Shown here: one piece after another, positions 8,611 through 17,158 of the stretch
How positions within the stretch are numbered: the first letter of the stretch is position 1
How the letters are laid out: the number at the start of each line of letters is the position of its first letter
NCBI GenBank assembly: GCA_963738185.1
Contig: CAVTVA010000001.1
Span: forward strand, 124,001 to 188,000
Origin: AP-15 sp963738185
GTDB lineage: Bacteria > Pseudomonadota > Alphaproteobacteria > ATCC43930 > CGMCC-115725
DNA: 64,000 nt
Reading direction: 5' to 3'
Notes under the pieces: generated by a model
Databases searched by the model: none
Seen by the model: only the letters and a program-made list of their open reading frames with translations
What the model was told of the DNA's origin: nothing
Made by a program: the position numbers and the translations under genes

Positions 8611-9138
8611 ATGTACGAACGCCGCCCCGGCTTCTTTCGCGAAGACACCGCCCCAGGCCGCCGTGTCGAAGCCAAAGTCAAATGGTTCAACGCCACGAAG
8701 GGCTTTGGCTTTATCGTTCCGTCCGACGGTTCGCAGGACGCCTTTCTGCCGATGGCCGTGCTGCGTCGCGCCGGCTACGAGGATGTGCCGGAAGGCGCGT
8801 CAATCACTTGCGAGATCGGCGCCGGGGCCAAGGGCCCGCTGGTGACCAGCGTGCTGAATATCGACAGCAGCACGGCGACATCCACGTCCGGCGCGGGCGG
8901 CTACGAGCGCCGCAGCCCGCCGCGCCCCGCCACAATCTTGGACGGCGCGGTAAAATGGTTCGAACCTGACAAGGGCTACGGGTTCGTCACGCCCGACGGT
9001 GGCGGCAAGGACGTGTTCATCCATGTCACCGCGCTGCGCCGCAGCGGGGTTGTGGCGCTCGATCCGGGGCAACGGGTCAGGGTCGAGGTGGTGGACGGCA
9101 AAAAAGGCCTGGAGGCCGAGCGCGTCACCCTGATCTGA
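8611..9138 (+). CDS. Double cold-shock-domain protein
   Basis: This protein of 175 residues carries two cold-shock OB-fold domains, which bind single-stranded RNA/DNA. Domain 1 (about residues 15-80) has AKVKWFNATKGFGFIVP, but its second RNA-binding motif reads DAFLPM instead of DVFVH. Domain 2 (about residues 108-175) is canonical: GAVKWFEPDKGYGFVTPDGGGKDVFIHV. The linker is Ser/Thr/Gly-rich. Start 8611 is preferred over an in-frame ATG at 8596 because GAGGGG lies five bases upstream of it. Tandem CSD proteins of this size are common in alphaproteobacteria and are often constitutive or stationary-phase factors. It appears monocistronic. Confidence 0.92.
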   Translation: MYERRPGFFREDTAPGRRVEAKVKWFNATKGFGFIVPSDGSQDAFLPMAVLRRAGYEDVPEGASITCEIGAGAKGPLVTSVLNIDSSTATSTSGAGGYERRSPPRPATILDGAVKWFEPDKGYGFVTPDGGGKDVFIHVTALRRSGVVALDPGQRVRVEVVDGKKGLEAERVTLI

Positions 9139-9376
9139 AGGGGTGCCGGAGACAGACAACGCAACGGCCGCAGGCGGCGCCGGAGGGGGATAGCCGGGCG
9201 GCGTCGGGCGTTGCCCGTTTCGCGTCTGTCAGATGACAGCTTTATTAACGACAAGGATGACGCGGAATGCACGGCGTGATAGGCCTGTTCTGATCAATGC
9301 GTCCTGGAACACCGGCCTCCGGAGGCGCACCGGGTCGCGCGGCGCCGGTGCTGTCGGTCATGACGAGAGCGAGACG

Positions 9377-10015
9377 ATGGACTTGCACGATACGATCCGG
9401 ACCTACCGCTTGTTTTCGGGCTCTTACGACATTGTTTTCGGGCCGGTGTTTCACCCTGGGCGCAAGGAGGCAGTGCGCATCGCCAACGACCGCCCGGGGC
9501 AGCGCATTCTCGAGGTTGGGGTCGGCACCGGGCTGTCCCTGCCGCATTTCCGTGCTGATTCGCGGGTGACCGGTATCGATGTTTCGGCCGAGATGCTGGC
9601 GAAGGCCAAACGGCGCACCGAGCGCCAGGGGCTTGCCCATGTCGAGGGCCTGCATCTGATGGACGCCGAAAACCTCGAATTCGCCGATAATTCGTTTGAT
9701 GCGGTCTTGGCGCTTTATGTCGCCTCGGTCGTGCCCGACCCGGCGCGCTTTGCCGCCGAGATGCGCCGCGTGTGCATTCCGGGCGGCACGATTGTCGTGG
9801 TCAACCACTTCACCAGTGAAAACCCAGCGGCGCGGTTTATGGAGAGGCGTCTGGCGCATGTCGCTCGGCATATCGGCTTTCACGCCGATTTTCCATTCGA
9901 GACCTTCCAGCGCGACAGCCGGCTGTCGATCCGCGAGGTGCGGCCGAGCAACCTGTTCGGCTATTGGAAGCTGTTGCGCTGCATCAACGAAAAGCCGGCC
10001 TCTGTCCCCGGCTGA
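9377..10015 (+). CDS. pmtA: Phosphatidylethanolamine N-methyltransferase, PmtA type
   Basis: PmtA methylates phosphatidylethanolamine with SAM, three times, to make phosphatidylcholine at the inner membrane face. The 212-residue product has a class I methyltransferase fold: motif I ILEVGVGTGLSLP, acidic loop VTGIDVSAEML, and motif VLALYVASVVPDP followed by the post-IV GGTIVVVNHF. The SGSYDIVFGPVFHPGR start and the NLFGYWKLLRC end are characteristic of the Rhodobacter/Sinorhizobium-type soluble PmtA. The gene stands alone, with 238 bases of non-coding sequence before it. Phosphatidylcholine synthesis fits an alphaproteobacterium. A UbiE-type quinone methyltransferase is the main alternative and looks less likely. 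Confidence 0.82.
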   Translation: MDLHDTIRTYRLFSGSYDIVFGPVFHPGRKEAVRIANDRPGQRILEVGVGTGLSLPHFRADSRVTGIDVSAEMLAKAKRRTERQGLAHVEGLHLMDAENLEFADNSFDAVLALYVASVVPDPARFAAEMRRVCIPGGTIVVVNHFTSENPAARFMERRLAHVARHIGFHADFPFETFQRDSRLSIREVRPSNLFGYWKLLRCINEKPASVPG

Positions 10016-10118
10016 TGCCGCCGTCGGTCGGCTCGCGGCAACTCCCCACACCTTGTCTTGATTACCTGCGGCTTGGCTATGGCGTTGCAGGCTGGCTGGG
10101 TTGGTTGGACGGCGGCAA

Positions 10119-10412
10119 TTATTTTGGCGCACGGATCATCCGTGCCGTGTCGATCTGGCCATCCCAGTATGCGACAAGGATATCCGTGTTTGTTGTAACC
10201 CACTGGAACACGGCCTGCGCATCGATGGGCGACAGCAGACCAGCGGTCACGCGCGGCGTGGGTCGGACACCGACCACCGCTGTGTTCGCGATGTTCATCT
10301 GATTGCCGTGCGTCATGTTCACTTTGACCCGCACGCCGGGTCGGGCGTTGCCGCGAGGCGAGACCCAAACCGTCATCGGCAATCCCGTCGTCTCTGGATC
10401 GAGGTTCGCCAT
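10119..10412 (-). CDS. Conserved hypothetical protein of 97 residues
   Basis: This small protein begins MANLDPETTGLPMTVWVSP and has a compact mixed composition (VKVNMTHGNQMNI, AYWDGQIDTARM). I do not recognise a named domain. The amino-acid pattern is protein-like, and I have the impression of similar short proteins in other alphaproteobacteria, which a database search should confirm. No signal peptide or membrane segment is seen. An in-frame TAG lies 30 bases before the ATG, which fixes the start region, though the ribosome-binding site is weak. A further open stretch of about 25 codons upstream on the same strand, starting at 10491 (MRAKEITEQNAIPEDAIE), runs into another frame and may be an unrelated peptide or a broken N-terminal part. 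The genes on both sides are unrelated. Confidence 0.5.
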   Translation of the reverse strand: MANLDPETTGLPMTVWVSPRGNARPGVRVKVNMTHGNQMNIANTAVVGVRPTPRVTAGLLSPIDAQAVFQWVTTNTDILVAYWDGQIDTARMIRAPK

Positions 10413-10583
10413 TTCGAAATAAATCTTGGGTTTCTGTTTCTATGGCGTCCTCCGGGATTGCATTCTGCTCGGTGATTTCTTTGGCGCGCATCGTCTTGCC
10501 TCTTCCCGTTTGGCCGATGATGCAATGGTGATCGATGAACCTTCCGAAATCACTCGCTCCTCGATCCCAGAATGCCGGGACCG

Positions 10584-11237
10584 CTAGGCGAGCAGCTTTT
10601 TCAGCCGTTCGGCCATCTCTTTGGGCGGGTCTTCGCCGCTGAAGCTCGCGCTGAAGCGGCCTTTCGGGTCCATCACATAGATGATCGAGCTGTGGTCCAT
10701 CGAATAGTCGCCGCCGGCCTCGGGATGCTTGGCGTAATAGACGCGATAGTCGCTGGCCGCCTTGGCCACCTGCGCCGCGGTTCCGGTCAGCGCCAAAATC
10801 GGCGCGTCGAAAGCGGTCACATAATCCTTCAAGGTTTTCGAGGTGTCGCGCGCCGGGTCGATGGTGATGAACACCGGGCGGACCTCGCCGCGCTGTTTGG
10901 CACCAAGATCGCGCAGCGCCACGGCGATGCTGTTGAGCGCGGTCGGGCAGGCGTCGGGGCAATGGGTGTAGCCGAAATAAACGAGCAGCCACTTCCCCTC
11001 CAGCTGAGTGTTGGTGACCGTCCTGCCGTTCTGGTCGACCAGCTGAAACGGGCCGCCGATCGCGCTGCCGAGCAGGGTCCCTTGAGCGCCCTGCGAGGCC
11101 TCATGCAGCTCGAGGGCGAGAAAAGCGCCCGCCCCGAGAATCATCAGGCCCACGAGCAGCGAGGCAGCCAGGAGAAACCGCGGCGACCGCTTCGCCCGCT
11201 GTTTGGCACCGGGCGCGCCCGGCGAGTTCGTCGACAT
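10584..11237 (-). CDS. SCO1/SenC family copper chaperone or thiol protein
   Basis: SCO proteins deliver copper to the CuA site of cytochrome c oxidase or act as membrane-anchored thiol-disulfide proteins. This 217-residue protein has one N-terminal transmembrane anchor (about residues 20-42) followed by a periplasmic thioredoxin-like domain. The copper-binding CPDAC (CxxxC) is in YTHCPDACPTAL and the third ligand, His, in YSMDHSSIIYVMD. The DPARDTSKTLKDYVTAFD segment is also typical. The ATG at 11237 has GGGAG upstream. Family start-site upstream readings to 11381 lack a ribosome-binding site. No oxidase genes are nearby. It faces away from the acyl-CoA synthetase gene. Confidence 0.93.
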   Translation of the reverse strand: MSTNSPGAPGAKQRAKRSPRFLLAASLLVGLMILGAGAFLALELHEASQGAQGTLLGSAIGGPFQLVDQNGRTVTNTQLEGKWLLVYFGYTHCPDACPTALNSIAVALRDLGAKQRGEVRPVFITIDPARDTSKTLKDYVTAFDAPILALTGTAAQVAKAASDYRVYYAKHPEAGGDYSMDHSSIIYVMDPKGRFSASFSGEDPPKEMAERLKKLLA

Positions 11238-11476
11238 CGCCTTCACTCCCTCAAGGTTGCGGCGCCGAGGCCGAACCCATCGACAAAGGCGCAAATCTTG
11301 ATCGGCGTGATCATCGCCCCTTTGCCCGAAGTTTGGACCCGGGATCATCATAACGCCGCATCTCCAAATGCCGCACGCCATGGGGGCGGACCGGAAAGGT
11401 TGACCCTGCCCCCGCCCCGGCTATTCCACCGCCGGAGTGAAACCCGTAGAAAAGCTGCCGGAGGATTGGCGACCAG

Positions 11477-13276
11477 ATGGATTACGACCGCTGCTGCAGC
11501 CTGCCGGCGATGTTCTTCGAACAGGCCGAGCGGCTCGGCGACAAGCCGTTTTTGTGGGCCAAGCGCCAGGGGCGCTATCGGCCGGTAACCTGGGCGGCGG
11601 CGGCGCGCGACGTGCGGCGGCTGGCACTGGGTTTGCGCGGGATCGGCATCAGCCCCGGAGAGCGTGTCGCGATCGTGGCCGAGAACCGGCCCGAATGGGT
11701 CATCGCCGATCTGGCGATCATGAGCGCCGGGGCGATCACGGTCCCCGCCTATGTGACGAACACGGTCGAAGATCACCGCCACATCTTTGCGACCAGCGGT
11801 GCCGGCGCGGTGATCGTTTCCAGGCCGGCGTTGTCGGCGCGGGTGCTGGCTGCGGCGAACCAGGTCAATTCGGTGCACACGGTGATCGCAATCGAGCCCG
11901 CCGCCGGGCAGGCGAGTGCGGTCGACATTCTCGGCTGGGACGAGGTTCTGGTGCGCGGCGATGCGCAGCCGGGTGACATTGCCGAGCAAGTTGCCCAATT
12001 GCTGCCGGACGACATCGCCTGCCTGATGTTCACTTCGGGCACCGGCGGCGCCCCCAAGGGGGTGATGACCATCCACCGCAATATCCTCGCCAATTGCCGC
12101 GGCGCCTATCGCCTGCTCGAATTGCTGGGCCTCGGCGACGAGGTGTTTTTGAGCTTTCTGCCATTGTCGCATTCCTACGAGCATACCGCCGGGATGATGT
12201 TTCCGATTTCGATCGGCGCGCAGATCTATTTTGCCGAAAGCGCCGAGACCTTGGCCGCCAATTTGCTCGAGGTCCGGCCGACGATCATGACGGCGGTGCC
12301 GCGGCTCTATGAGACCTTGCATCGCCGCATCCTCATCGGGGTCGAGCGCAAAGGTGCCATGGCGCGCCGGATGTTCGACAAGACGGTGGCGATCGGCCGC
12401 AAGCGTGCGGCCTCGGCCTCGCCGAGCCTTGCCGAGCGGCTGATCGATCCGGCGCTCGACCGCCTGGTGCGGGCCGGGTTGCGCCGACGCTTTGGCGGGC
12501 GGCTCAAAGCGATGGTCTCCGGCGGGGCGCCGTTAAACCCGGAAATCGGCAGCTTTTTTGTGGCGCTCGGGGTCCGGCTGCTGCAGGGCTACGGGCAGAC
12601 CGAGGCCGGGCCGGTGATCGCTTGCAACTCGCCGGCGCGGATCAAGATCGACACCGTCGGGCCGCCGCTTGATGGGGTCGAGGTCAAAGTCGCCGATGAC
12701 GGCGAGCTCCTGGTCGCCGGCGACAATGTCATGAAGGGCTATTGGAACGACCCGCAGGCGACCGCACAGACGCTCGCCGGGGGCTGGCTGCACACCGGCG
12801 ACACCGGCCACATCGATAGTGACGGCTACATCCGGATTACCGACCGCAAGCGCGACTTTATCAAGAATTCCGGCGGCGAGATGATCGCACCAGCCCGCGT
12901 CGAAGGCTATCTGACCTTGGAGCCCGAGATCGCCCAGGCAATGGTGTTTGGCGAGCGCCGCCCTTATCTGGCAGCAATCCTGGTTCCCAACCCAGACTTC
13001 GCCGCCGGATTTGCCCGCAAGCACAATCTCTCCGCGGAGCTGTCCGCGCTCTCCGCCGATCCCGGCTTTGCCAAGGCGATGCGCGAGGCGGTGGCCCGGG
13101 TCAATCGCGGCCTGGCGCCGGTCGAGCGGGTGCGGCGTTTTGTGATCGCTGAGGAACCGTTTACCATCGCCAATGGCCGGATGACGCCGACCTTGAAGAT
13201 CAAGCGCCATGCCATCCGCGAGGCCTACGGCGCCGCCCTCGACGCGCTCTACGACGGCAAGGGCATGGCCGCGTGA
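11477..13276 (+). CDS. Long-chain acyl-CoA synthetase (AMP-forming)
   Basis: This ANL-superfamily enzyme activates long-chain fatty acids to acyl-CoA through an acyl-adenylate. The 599-residue frame is intact. The P-loop reads MFTSGTGGAPKGVM, with Gly in place of the second Thr, as in many long-chain ligases of this branch. The following motifs are GYGQTEAGPVIA, WLHTGDTGHIDSDGYIRITDRKRDFIK (adenylate-binding and hinge) and a C-terminal catalytic Lys region TPTLKIKRHAI. It shows the FadD15-like architecture of about 600 residues. The SDR gene downstream begins 38 bases after it and may be cotranscribed. Feeding of beta-oxidation or lipid remodelling are both possible roles; the chain-length preference cannot be read from sequence. 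Confidence 0.92.
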   Translation: MDYDRCCSLPAMFFEQAERLGDKPFLWAKRQGRYRPVTWAAAARDVRRLALGLRGIGISPGERVAIVAENRPEWVIADLAIMSAGAITVPAYVTNTVEDHRHIFATSGAGAVIVSRPALSARVLAAANQVNSVHTVIAIEPAAGQASAVDILGWDEVLVRGDAQPGDIAEQVAQLLPDDIACLMFTSGTGGAPKGVMTIHRNILANCRGAYRLLELLGLGDEVFLSFLPLSHSYEHTAGMMFPISIGAQIYFAESAETLAANLLEVRPTIMTAVPRLYETLHRRILIGVERKGAMARRMFDKTVAIGRKRAASASPSLAERLIDPALDRLVRAGLRRRFGGRLKAMVSGGAPLNPEIGSFFVALGVRLLQGYGQTEAGPVIACNSPARIKIDTVGPPLDGVEVKVADDGELLVAGDNVMKGYWNDPQATAQTLAGGWLHTGDTGHIDSDGYIRITDRKRDFIKNSGGEMIAPARVEGYLTLEPEIAQAMVFGERRPYLAAILVPNPDFAAGFARKHNLSAELSALSADPGFAKAMREAVARVNRGLAPVERVRRFVIAEEPFTIANGRMTPTLKIKRHAIREAYGAALDALYDGKGMAA

Positions 13277-13314
13277 GGCCGATTGGCGGTGCCGCGGACA
13301 CGGGGAGAAAAACC

Positions 13315-14094
13315 ATGCGGCTCGAAGGCAAGATCGGCATCGTTACTGCGGCAGCCTCGGGGATGGGGCGGGCCGGCGCCTTGCGCTTTGCCCGCGAAGG
13401 GGCGGCGGTCGGGGTCGTCGACATCGACCAGGCCGGGGTCGATGCGGTCGTGGCCGAGATCACCGCCGCCGGTGGCCGCGCCCGGGGCCTGGTCGGCGAT
13501 CTGCGCCAGGACGATTTCGCGCGCACGATCGTGCGCCGCACCGCCGCCCAATTCGGCGGGCTCGATTTCGTGTGGAACCATGTCGGCCATCCTGGCCCCG
13601 CCTCGATCGAGGGCATCGAGATGGCCGATTTCGACATCGCGATCGGGCTCAATCTGCGCACCGTCCTGGTGACGACCGAGGCTGCGATCCCCGAATTGCG
13701 CGCCCGCGGCGGCGGCGCCCTCTTGTACACCGCCTCGACCTCGGGTCTGGTCGGCTCGGCCTTTAGCCCGGTATATTCGATGGCCAAGTTCGGCGTCGTT
13801 GGCTTTGTCCGCTCCTTGGCGAAGCGCCTGGCGCCCGACAAGATCCGGGTGAATGCGATCTGCCCCGGCCCGATCGACACCCCGATGCTGCGCGTCTTTG
13901 TCGCCCGCCCCGACCAGCAGCGCCCTCAAAGCCAGGACAAGGAAGCGCTGGTAGAGGCGCGCGCCCGCCAAATCCCGATGGGCCGCACCGGCAAGCCCGA
14001 GGAGATCGCCAACGCCGCGCTCTTCCTGCTCTCCGACGAAGCCTCCTTCGTCTCCGGCGCCGCCCTCCCAGTCGACGGCGCCGCCACCGCGTGA
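13315..14094 (+). CDS. SDR-family oxidoreductase
   Basis: A 259-residue classical SDR: cofactor motif TAAASGMG, Asp after beta-2 (VVDIDQAG) favouring NAD(H), WNHVG in place of NNAG, catalytic Ser in YTASTSG, YSMAK as YxxxK and the CPGPIDTPML loop. The ATG at 13315 follows a GGGGAGA ribosome-binding site; an upstream in-frame start is part of the intergenic region. It sits 38 bases behind the acyl-CoA synthetase, so a fatty-acid or lipid substrate is conceivable, but the family is too broad for a firm substrate. The WNHVG variant of the structural NNAG motif is a minor oddity. Confidence 0.88.
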   Translation: MRLEGKIGIVTAAASGMGRAGALRFAREGAAVGVVDIDQAGVDAVVAEITAAGGRARGLVGDLRQDDFARTIVRRTAAQFGGLDFVWNHVGHPGPASIEGIEMADFDIAIGLNLRTVLVTTEAAIPELRARGGGALLYTASTSGLVGSAFSPVYSMAKFGVVGFVRSLAKRLAPDKIRVNAICPGPIDTPMLRVFVARPDQQRPQSQDKEALVEARARQIPMGRTGKPEEIANAALFLLSDEASFVSGAALPVDGAATA

Positions 14095-14166
14095 GGCGGC
14101 GGCAAAGTCATCGTTCGCACCCCTCCAGACGGGGGAGCCTGCGCCTGCCGATGCGGTTGTCGGCAC

Positions 14167-14884
14167 ATGAATTATTTGCGGCAAGTGTCACTGATATTGG
14201 CTCTGCTTTGTAGAGGCTTGGCTGCTCCCCGCCAAGCGCTTGGCAGAGTGACGGCGAATGCTTGGTTAATAATCCGGCTGGCGTCTTCGTGGGCGCAGAC
14301 GGCATTCTCGTTCGTACTTAAGTTTGCCATACTTATTTCACTTCTCACTTTTCTTCAGGGTCAGCAACCCCTTATTGAGACAACAATTGACCATGCTACA
14401 AAAATCTTGTCGATAACCAACGGGAGTTCTTTCACCCATAAAGTTTTGGGTTTACGCCATTGCGTTCGATATCAACGAGGACCGCCAAGAGAGAGGGCAC
14501 GTATACATCAAGAAAGACGATCCCATTAGCGAAGTCACCGCGAGAGGCTTCATATTGCGCGACGCATTGTTATGGCCTTGGCCGTGGCCCGCAAGAACGA
14601 AAACTATTGATCTCAAGACAGATCACGCCCTTCAGTTCAAAAAATGGGAGCCCAACTCGCCGGAGCCTGATACTATCGTCTACTGCATTGCTGTTGATGG
14701 ACAAAGCGTCCTTAGCAACCGACGCGTTACGAATGCAGTTTTGACCACTGAGCTCATGTTCTCCGCAAGCGTCTTCGGGCCTAATGGAGGGAGCGGCGGG
14801 GGGTATAAGAGCGTGAAGGGGACTCTAGATTTAGAGACGACAATCAAAAAATACTGTATAGAACTATACGGTAAAAGTCGATGA
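14167..14884 (+). CDS. Unknown membrane-anchored protein in an AT-richer patch (one frameshift)
   Basis: I do not recognise this gene. Two open stretches join into one protein of about 238 residues if a single base is corrected near 14450, between FTHKVLG and VYAIAFDINEDRQERGHVY. One predicted transmembrane segment lies at about residues 46-65 (FVLKFAILISLLTFL). The rest reads as a soluble domain with IKKDDPISEVTARGFILRD, RTKTIDLKTDHALQF, TIVYCIAVDGQSVLSN and a Gly-rich GGSGGGY stretch. Base composition is clearly lower in GC, and codon use less GC-ending, than in all neighbours, so it was probably acquired recently. A perfect 8-bp stem-loop follows at 14941-14960. The start codon is uncertain; the first ATG is used. 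Confidence 0.55.
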
Positions 14885-14940
14885 CGACTAGCCTGCTTTC
14901 GGGACGTTGCGATACAATGTAAACGAGTCTGTGTCCCGGT

Positions 14941-14960
14941 GCCCTGGCGGTAGCCAGGGC
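14941..14960. terminator. Stem-loop between convergent genes
   Basis: A perfect 8-bp stem, GCCCTGGC (14941-14948) and GCCAGGGC (14953-14960), closes a GGTA tetraloop. It lies between the end of the AT-rich unknown gene (14884) and the end of the convergent dehalogenase gene (15015), so it could terminate both. No T-run follows on either strand, so it is at best an atypical terminator. Confidence 0.45.
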
Positions 14961-15014
14961 AACAGCCTGTCGGTCGCTCCGGGTTTCGCTTTCGGTAAAG
15001 GGACGGTCAACCCT

Positions 15015-15935
15015 TTACCTTCGAGATCCGCTCTGGGCGGACACCGAAGCATCGCGAGCGACAAAGAAATCGCGCAATGCGTGGTAGGCTTCTTCGGGGG
15101 CTTCTTCGGGGATGAAGTGGCTGCTGTCGATCGCCTGGCCGCGGACGTTTTCGGCGTGGTCGCGCCACACGCCGAGCACGTCGTAGCCCGCGCCCTGCGA
15201 GCTGCGAGCGCCCCATAGCATCAGGAGCGGCATCGCGAGCTTGCGGCCGCGGTCGGCGCGGTCGTGGTCGAGGTCGATCGAGGCGCCGGCACGGTATTCG
15301 GCGCAGGTGGCGCGGATCGTCTCGGGGTTCTTGAAGCAGCGCAGGTAATCGGCGAAGGCTTCGGGCTCCAGCTTTGCCGGGTCGCGCAGCAGGGCCGCGA
15401 GCTGGTGGCGCAGAAAGAACTCGGCCTCCGCGCCGAGCAGCCGCTCCGGCAGGCCGCCCGGCTGGATCAGAAAGAACCAGTGCCAGCTCGAGGTCGCGGC
15501 CTTCTGGTCGATCGTTTCGAAGCGGTAGAGTGTGGGCACGATGTCGAGCAATGCCAGGCGCTCGACCCGTCCGGCATGGTCGCGGGCGAGGCGGTGGGCA
15601 ACGCGCGCGCCGCGGTCGTGCCCGGCGACGGCGAAGCGCTCGAAGCCCAATGCCGCCATCGTCTCGACTTGGTCCTGCGCCAATGCGCGCTTCGAATAAT
15701 TCGCGCTGTCGGCGCCGGCCGGCGGCTTCGAGCTGTCGCCATAGCCGCGCAGATCGGGGATCACCAGAGTGAACTCCGCGGCGAGCCGCGGCGCCAGCTT
15801 GCGCCACATCAGATGGGTCTGCGGGTAGCCGTGCAGCAACAAGAGCGGCGGGCCGCTGCCGCCGCTTACAAGGTTGATCTCGGCCCCTGACGTCGCGATC
15901 CGGCGCTGCTCGAAACCGGGGAAGAAATCGGTCAT
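15015..15935 (-). CDS. Alpha/beta hydrolase, fluoroacetate-dehalogenase-like
   Basis: Fluoroacetate dehalogenase hydrolyses the C-F bond of fluoroacetate by Asp attack. Counting from the ATG at 15935 (AAGGAA upstream), the family residues can be seen: nucleophile Asp107, with Arg108 and Arg111 that bind the carboxylate (GHDRGAR), acid Asp131 (LLDIVP), the halide-pocket pair His152-Trp153 (SWHWFF), a Tyr in AEYRAG and the catalytic His in DSSHFIPEE. The oxyanion motif LLLLHGYPQTH is present. At 306 residues it has the family length. Epoxide hydrolases share the fold but lack the HW pair and the DRGAR pattern. The real substrate may be another 2-haloacid. It is a single gene, convergent with the upstream unknown gene. 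Confidence 0.82.
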   Translation of the reverse strand: MTDFFPGFEQRRIATSGAEINLVSGGSGPPLLLLHGYPQTHLMWRKLAPRLAAEFTLVIPDLRGYGDSSKPPAGADSANYSKRALAQDQVETMAALGFERFAVAGHDRGARVAHRLARDHAGRVERLALLDIVPTLYRFETIDQKAATSSWHWFFLIQPGGLPERLLGAEAEFFLRHQLAALLRDPAKLEPEAFADYLRCFKNPETIRATCAEYRAGASIDLDHDRADRGRKLAMPLLMLWGARSSQGAGYDVLGVWRDHAENVRGQAIDSSHFIPEEAPEEAYHALRDFFVARDASVSAQSGSRR

Positions 15936-16078
15936 CGCTGTTCCTTGCCCCAAGCGGTTCGGCATTATCCCGGTTGCCGCCTGGCATGACTACTCCCGCG
16001 CCGTTCGGCCGGAATGCGCGCGTCGAGACAGCCGTTGTCAATAAGCCGAAAAGAGCGGATAGTGCGTTTGAGGTTTCG

Positions 16079-16309
16079 ATGGTCGCCCGTATCCTGCTCA
16101 CCATTGCGACGCTGCTGTTGGCGGCGGGCGGCTTTTTTGGCGCTGCGCCGGAGCCCGCCGGCCCGCTCAACCCGTTTGGGATCTTGTTTCTGTTCATATC
16201 CGGCGTGATCTGGCTTGCCTGGGACTTGGTTCGTGAAGCCTTCCGCGACCGCGTCGATCTGATGGTCGTCCGCCTGGGTCCGCTGGTCCGGCACAAAGAC
16301 CGCAGGTGA
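16079..16309 (+). CDS. Small membrane protein (76 residues)
   Basis: A short frame begins MVARILLTIATLLLAAGGFFG and encodes two probable transmembrane helices (about residues 3-20 and 32-50, GILFLFISGVIWLAWDLV), followed by a basic tail (VRHKDRR). The hydrophobic pattern is coherent. The reading frame continues upstream to 15974 but without hydrophobic or conserved sequence, so the ATG at 16079 is taken. The function is unknown. It lies divergently from the dehalogenase and convergently toward the VOC gene. Similar two-helix small proteins are common in proteobacteria, but I cannot name a family. Confidence 0.5.
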   Translation: MVARILLTIATLLLAAGGFFGAAPEPAGPLNPFGILFLFISGVIWLAWDLVREAFRDRVDLMVVRLGPLVRHKDRR

Positions 16310-16419
16310 GGGGCGCGAGCGCTTGCATTTCCGCGATCGCGGCGTACCCGGCAACCTCTCGGCGTCCGGCACTAAGCGGACAGCATCGACAGTTTTTTTT
16401 CGGCGGGCGCAGCCGGCCT

Positions 16420-16872
16420 CTAAAGACCGCGGGTCGCCTCGCCTTTGAGCTCGACGGTGTTGCCGTCTGGATCGCGGATGTAGAGCGAGGGGCCGTAGCC
16501 CTCGGCGCCATAGCGCTCGCGGACCTCGCCGGGATCGACGCCATTGCGCTCGAGATGCGCTTTCAGCGCCGCCGCATCGAAACCCACGACCCGAATCGCG
16601 AAATGGTCCATGTTGCGCCCGGCTTGCTCCACCGCCTCGTGCGGCGACACCGCCGCCGGGACCAGGTCGATCAGCGAGGTGCCGGCGCGCAACTGAACCA
16701 GCTTCGGCTGTTCGAGCTGGCGCTCGATGTGCAGGCCCAGCACCGTCTGGTAAAAAGCGATGGCGCGATCGAGATCGCCGACGCGCAACACCACATGGTC
16801 GAGGCCGCCGATGTGGATCGCCTCCCCGGCGCCGGCCGCTCCGGCGCGGTCGATCGTGGCTGTATCGGGCAT
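16420..16872 (-). CDS. VOC family protein (glyoxalase/bleomycin resistance/dioxygenase superfamily)
   Basis: A 150-residue vicinal-oxygen-chelate protein. The core starts IGGLDHVVLRVGDLDRAIAFY, with His as the first metal ligand. It continues through MDHFAIRV (second His) to YIRDPDGNTVEL, whose Glu is the last ligand. This H/H/E set resembles the virulence-protein STM3117-like or dioxygenase branch of VOC more than glyoxalase I. The ATG at 16872 has AAAGGAG eight bases upstream. No pathway partner is adjacent, so the substrate is open. It may be a small-molecule dioxygenase, lyase or resistance protein. Confidence 0.88.
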   Translation of the reverse strand: MPDTATIDRAGAAGAGEAIHIGGLDHVVLRVGDLDRAIAFYQTVLGLHIERQLEQPKLVQLRAGTSLIDLVPAAVSPHEAVEQAGRNMDHFAIRVVGFDAAALKAHLERNGVDPGEVRERYGAEGYGPSLYIRDPDGNTVELKGEATRGL

Positions 16873-17158
16873 TTGTCGGCTCCTTTCGTCCTCCCTTGCT
16901 TGATCGAATGATGGCGCAATCATCGGCGCTAAAGCAAGCCGCCCGCGCGGTCTTCCGAGCATTGCGCCTGATTGTGTCTCGCCCGCGAGGCGGGGCCTCG
17001 CGCGTCCGCCGACTGGTTGGCCGGCTTTCCTTTTGATGCCCGATCCGCGGCAGTGTGCCGCCTCGCGACGCTTGCGCCCCCAACATCGTCTCAACCAAGG
17101 AGCAGGCCGAATTGGCGGCGTCGTCTCCAACGAATTGCGTCAGTGCGCGTGGCCACGC

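Noticed and set aside
14100..14900. Prophage or plasmid remnant
   Set aside because: Only one gene is present, without integrase, repeats or phage-like functions; only base composition is unusual.
16306..16911. Plus-strand open frame opposite the VOC gene
   Set aside because: It is an antisense reading of a VOC protein with clear metal ligands on the minus strand.
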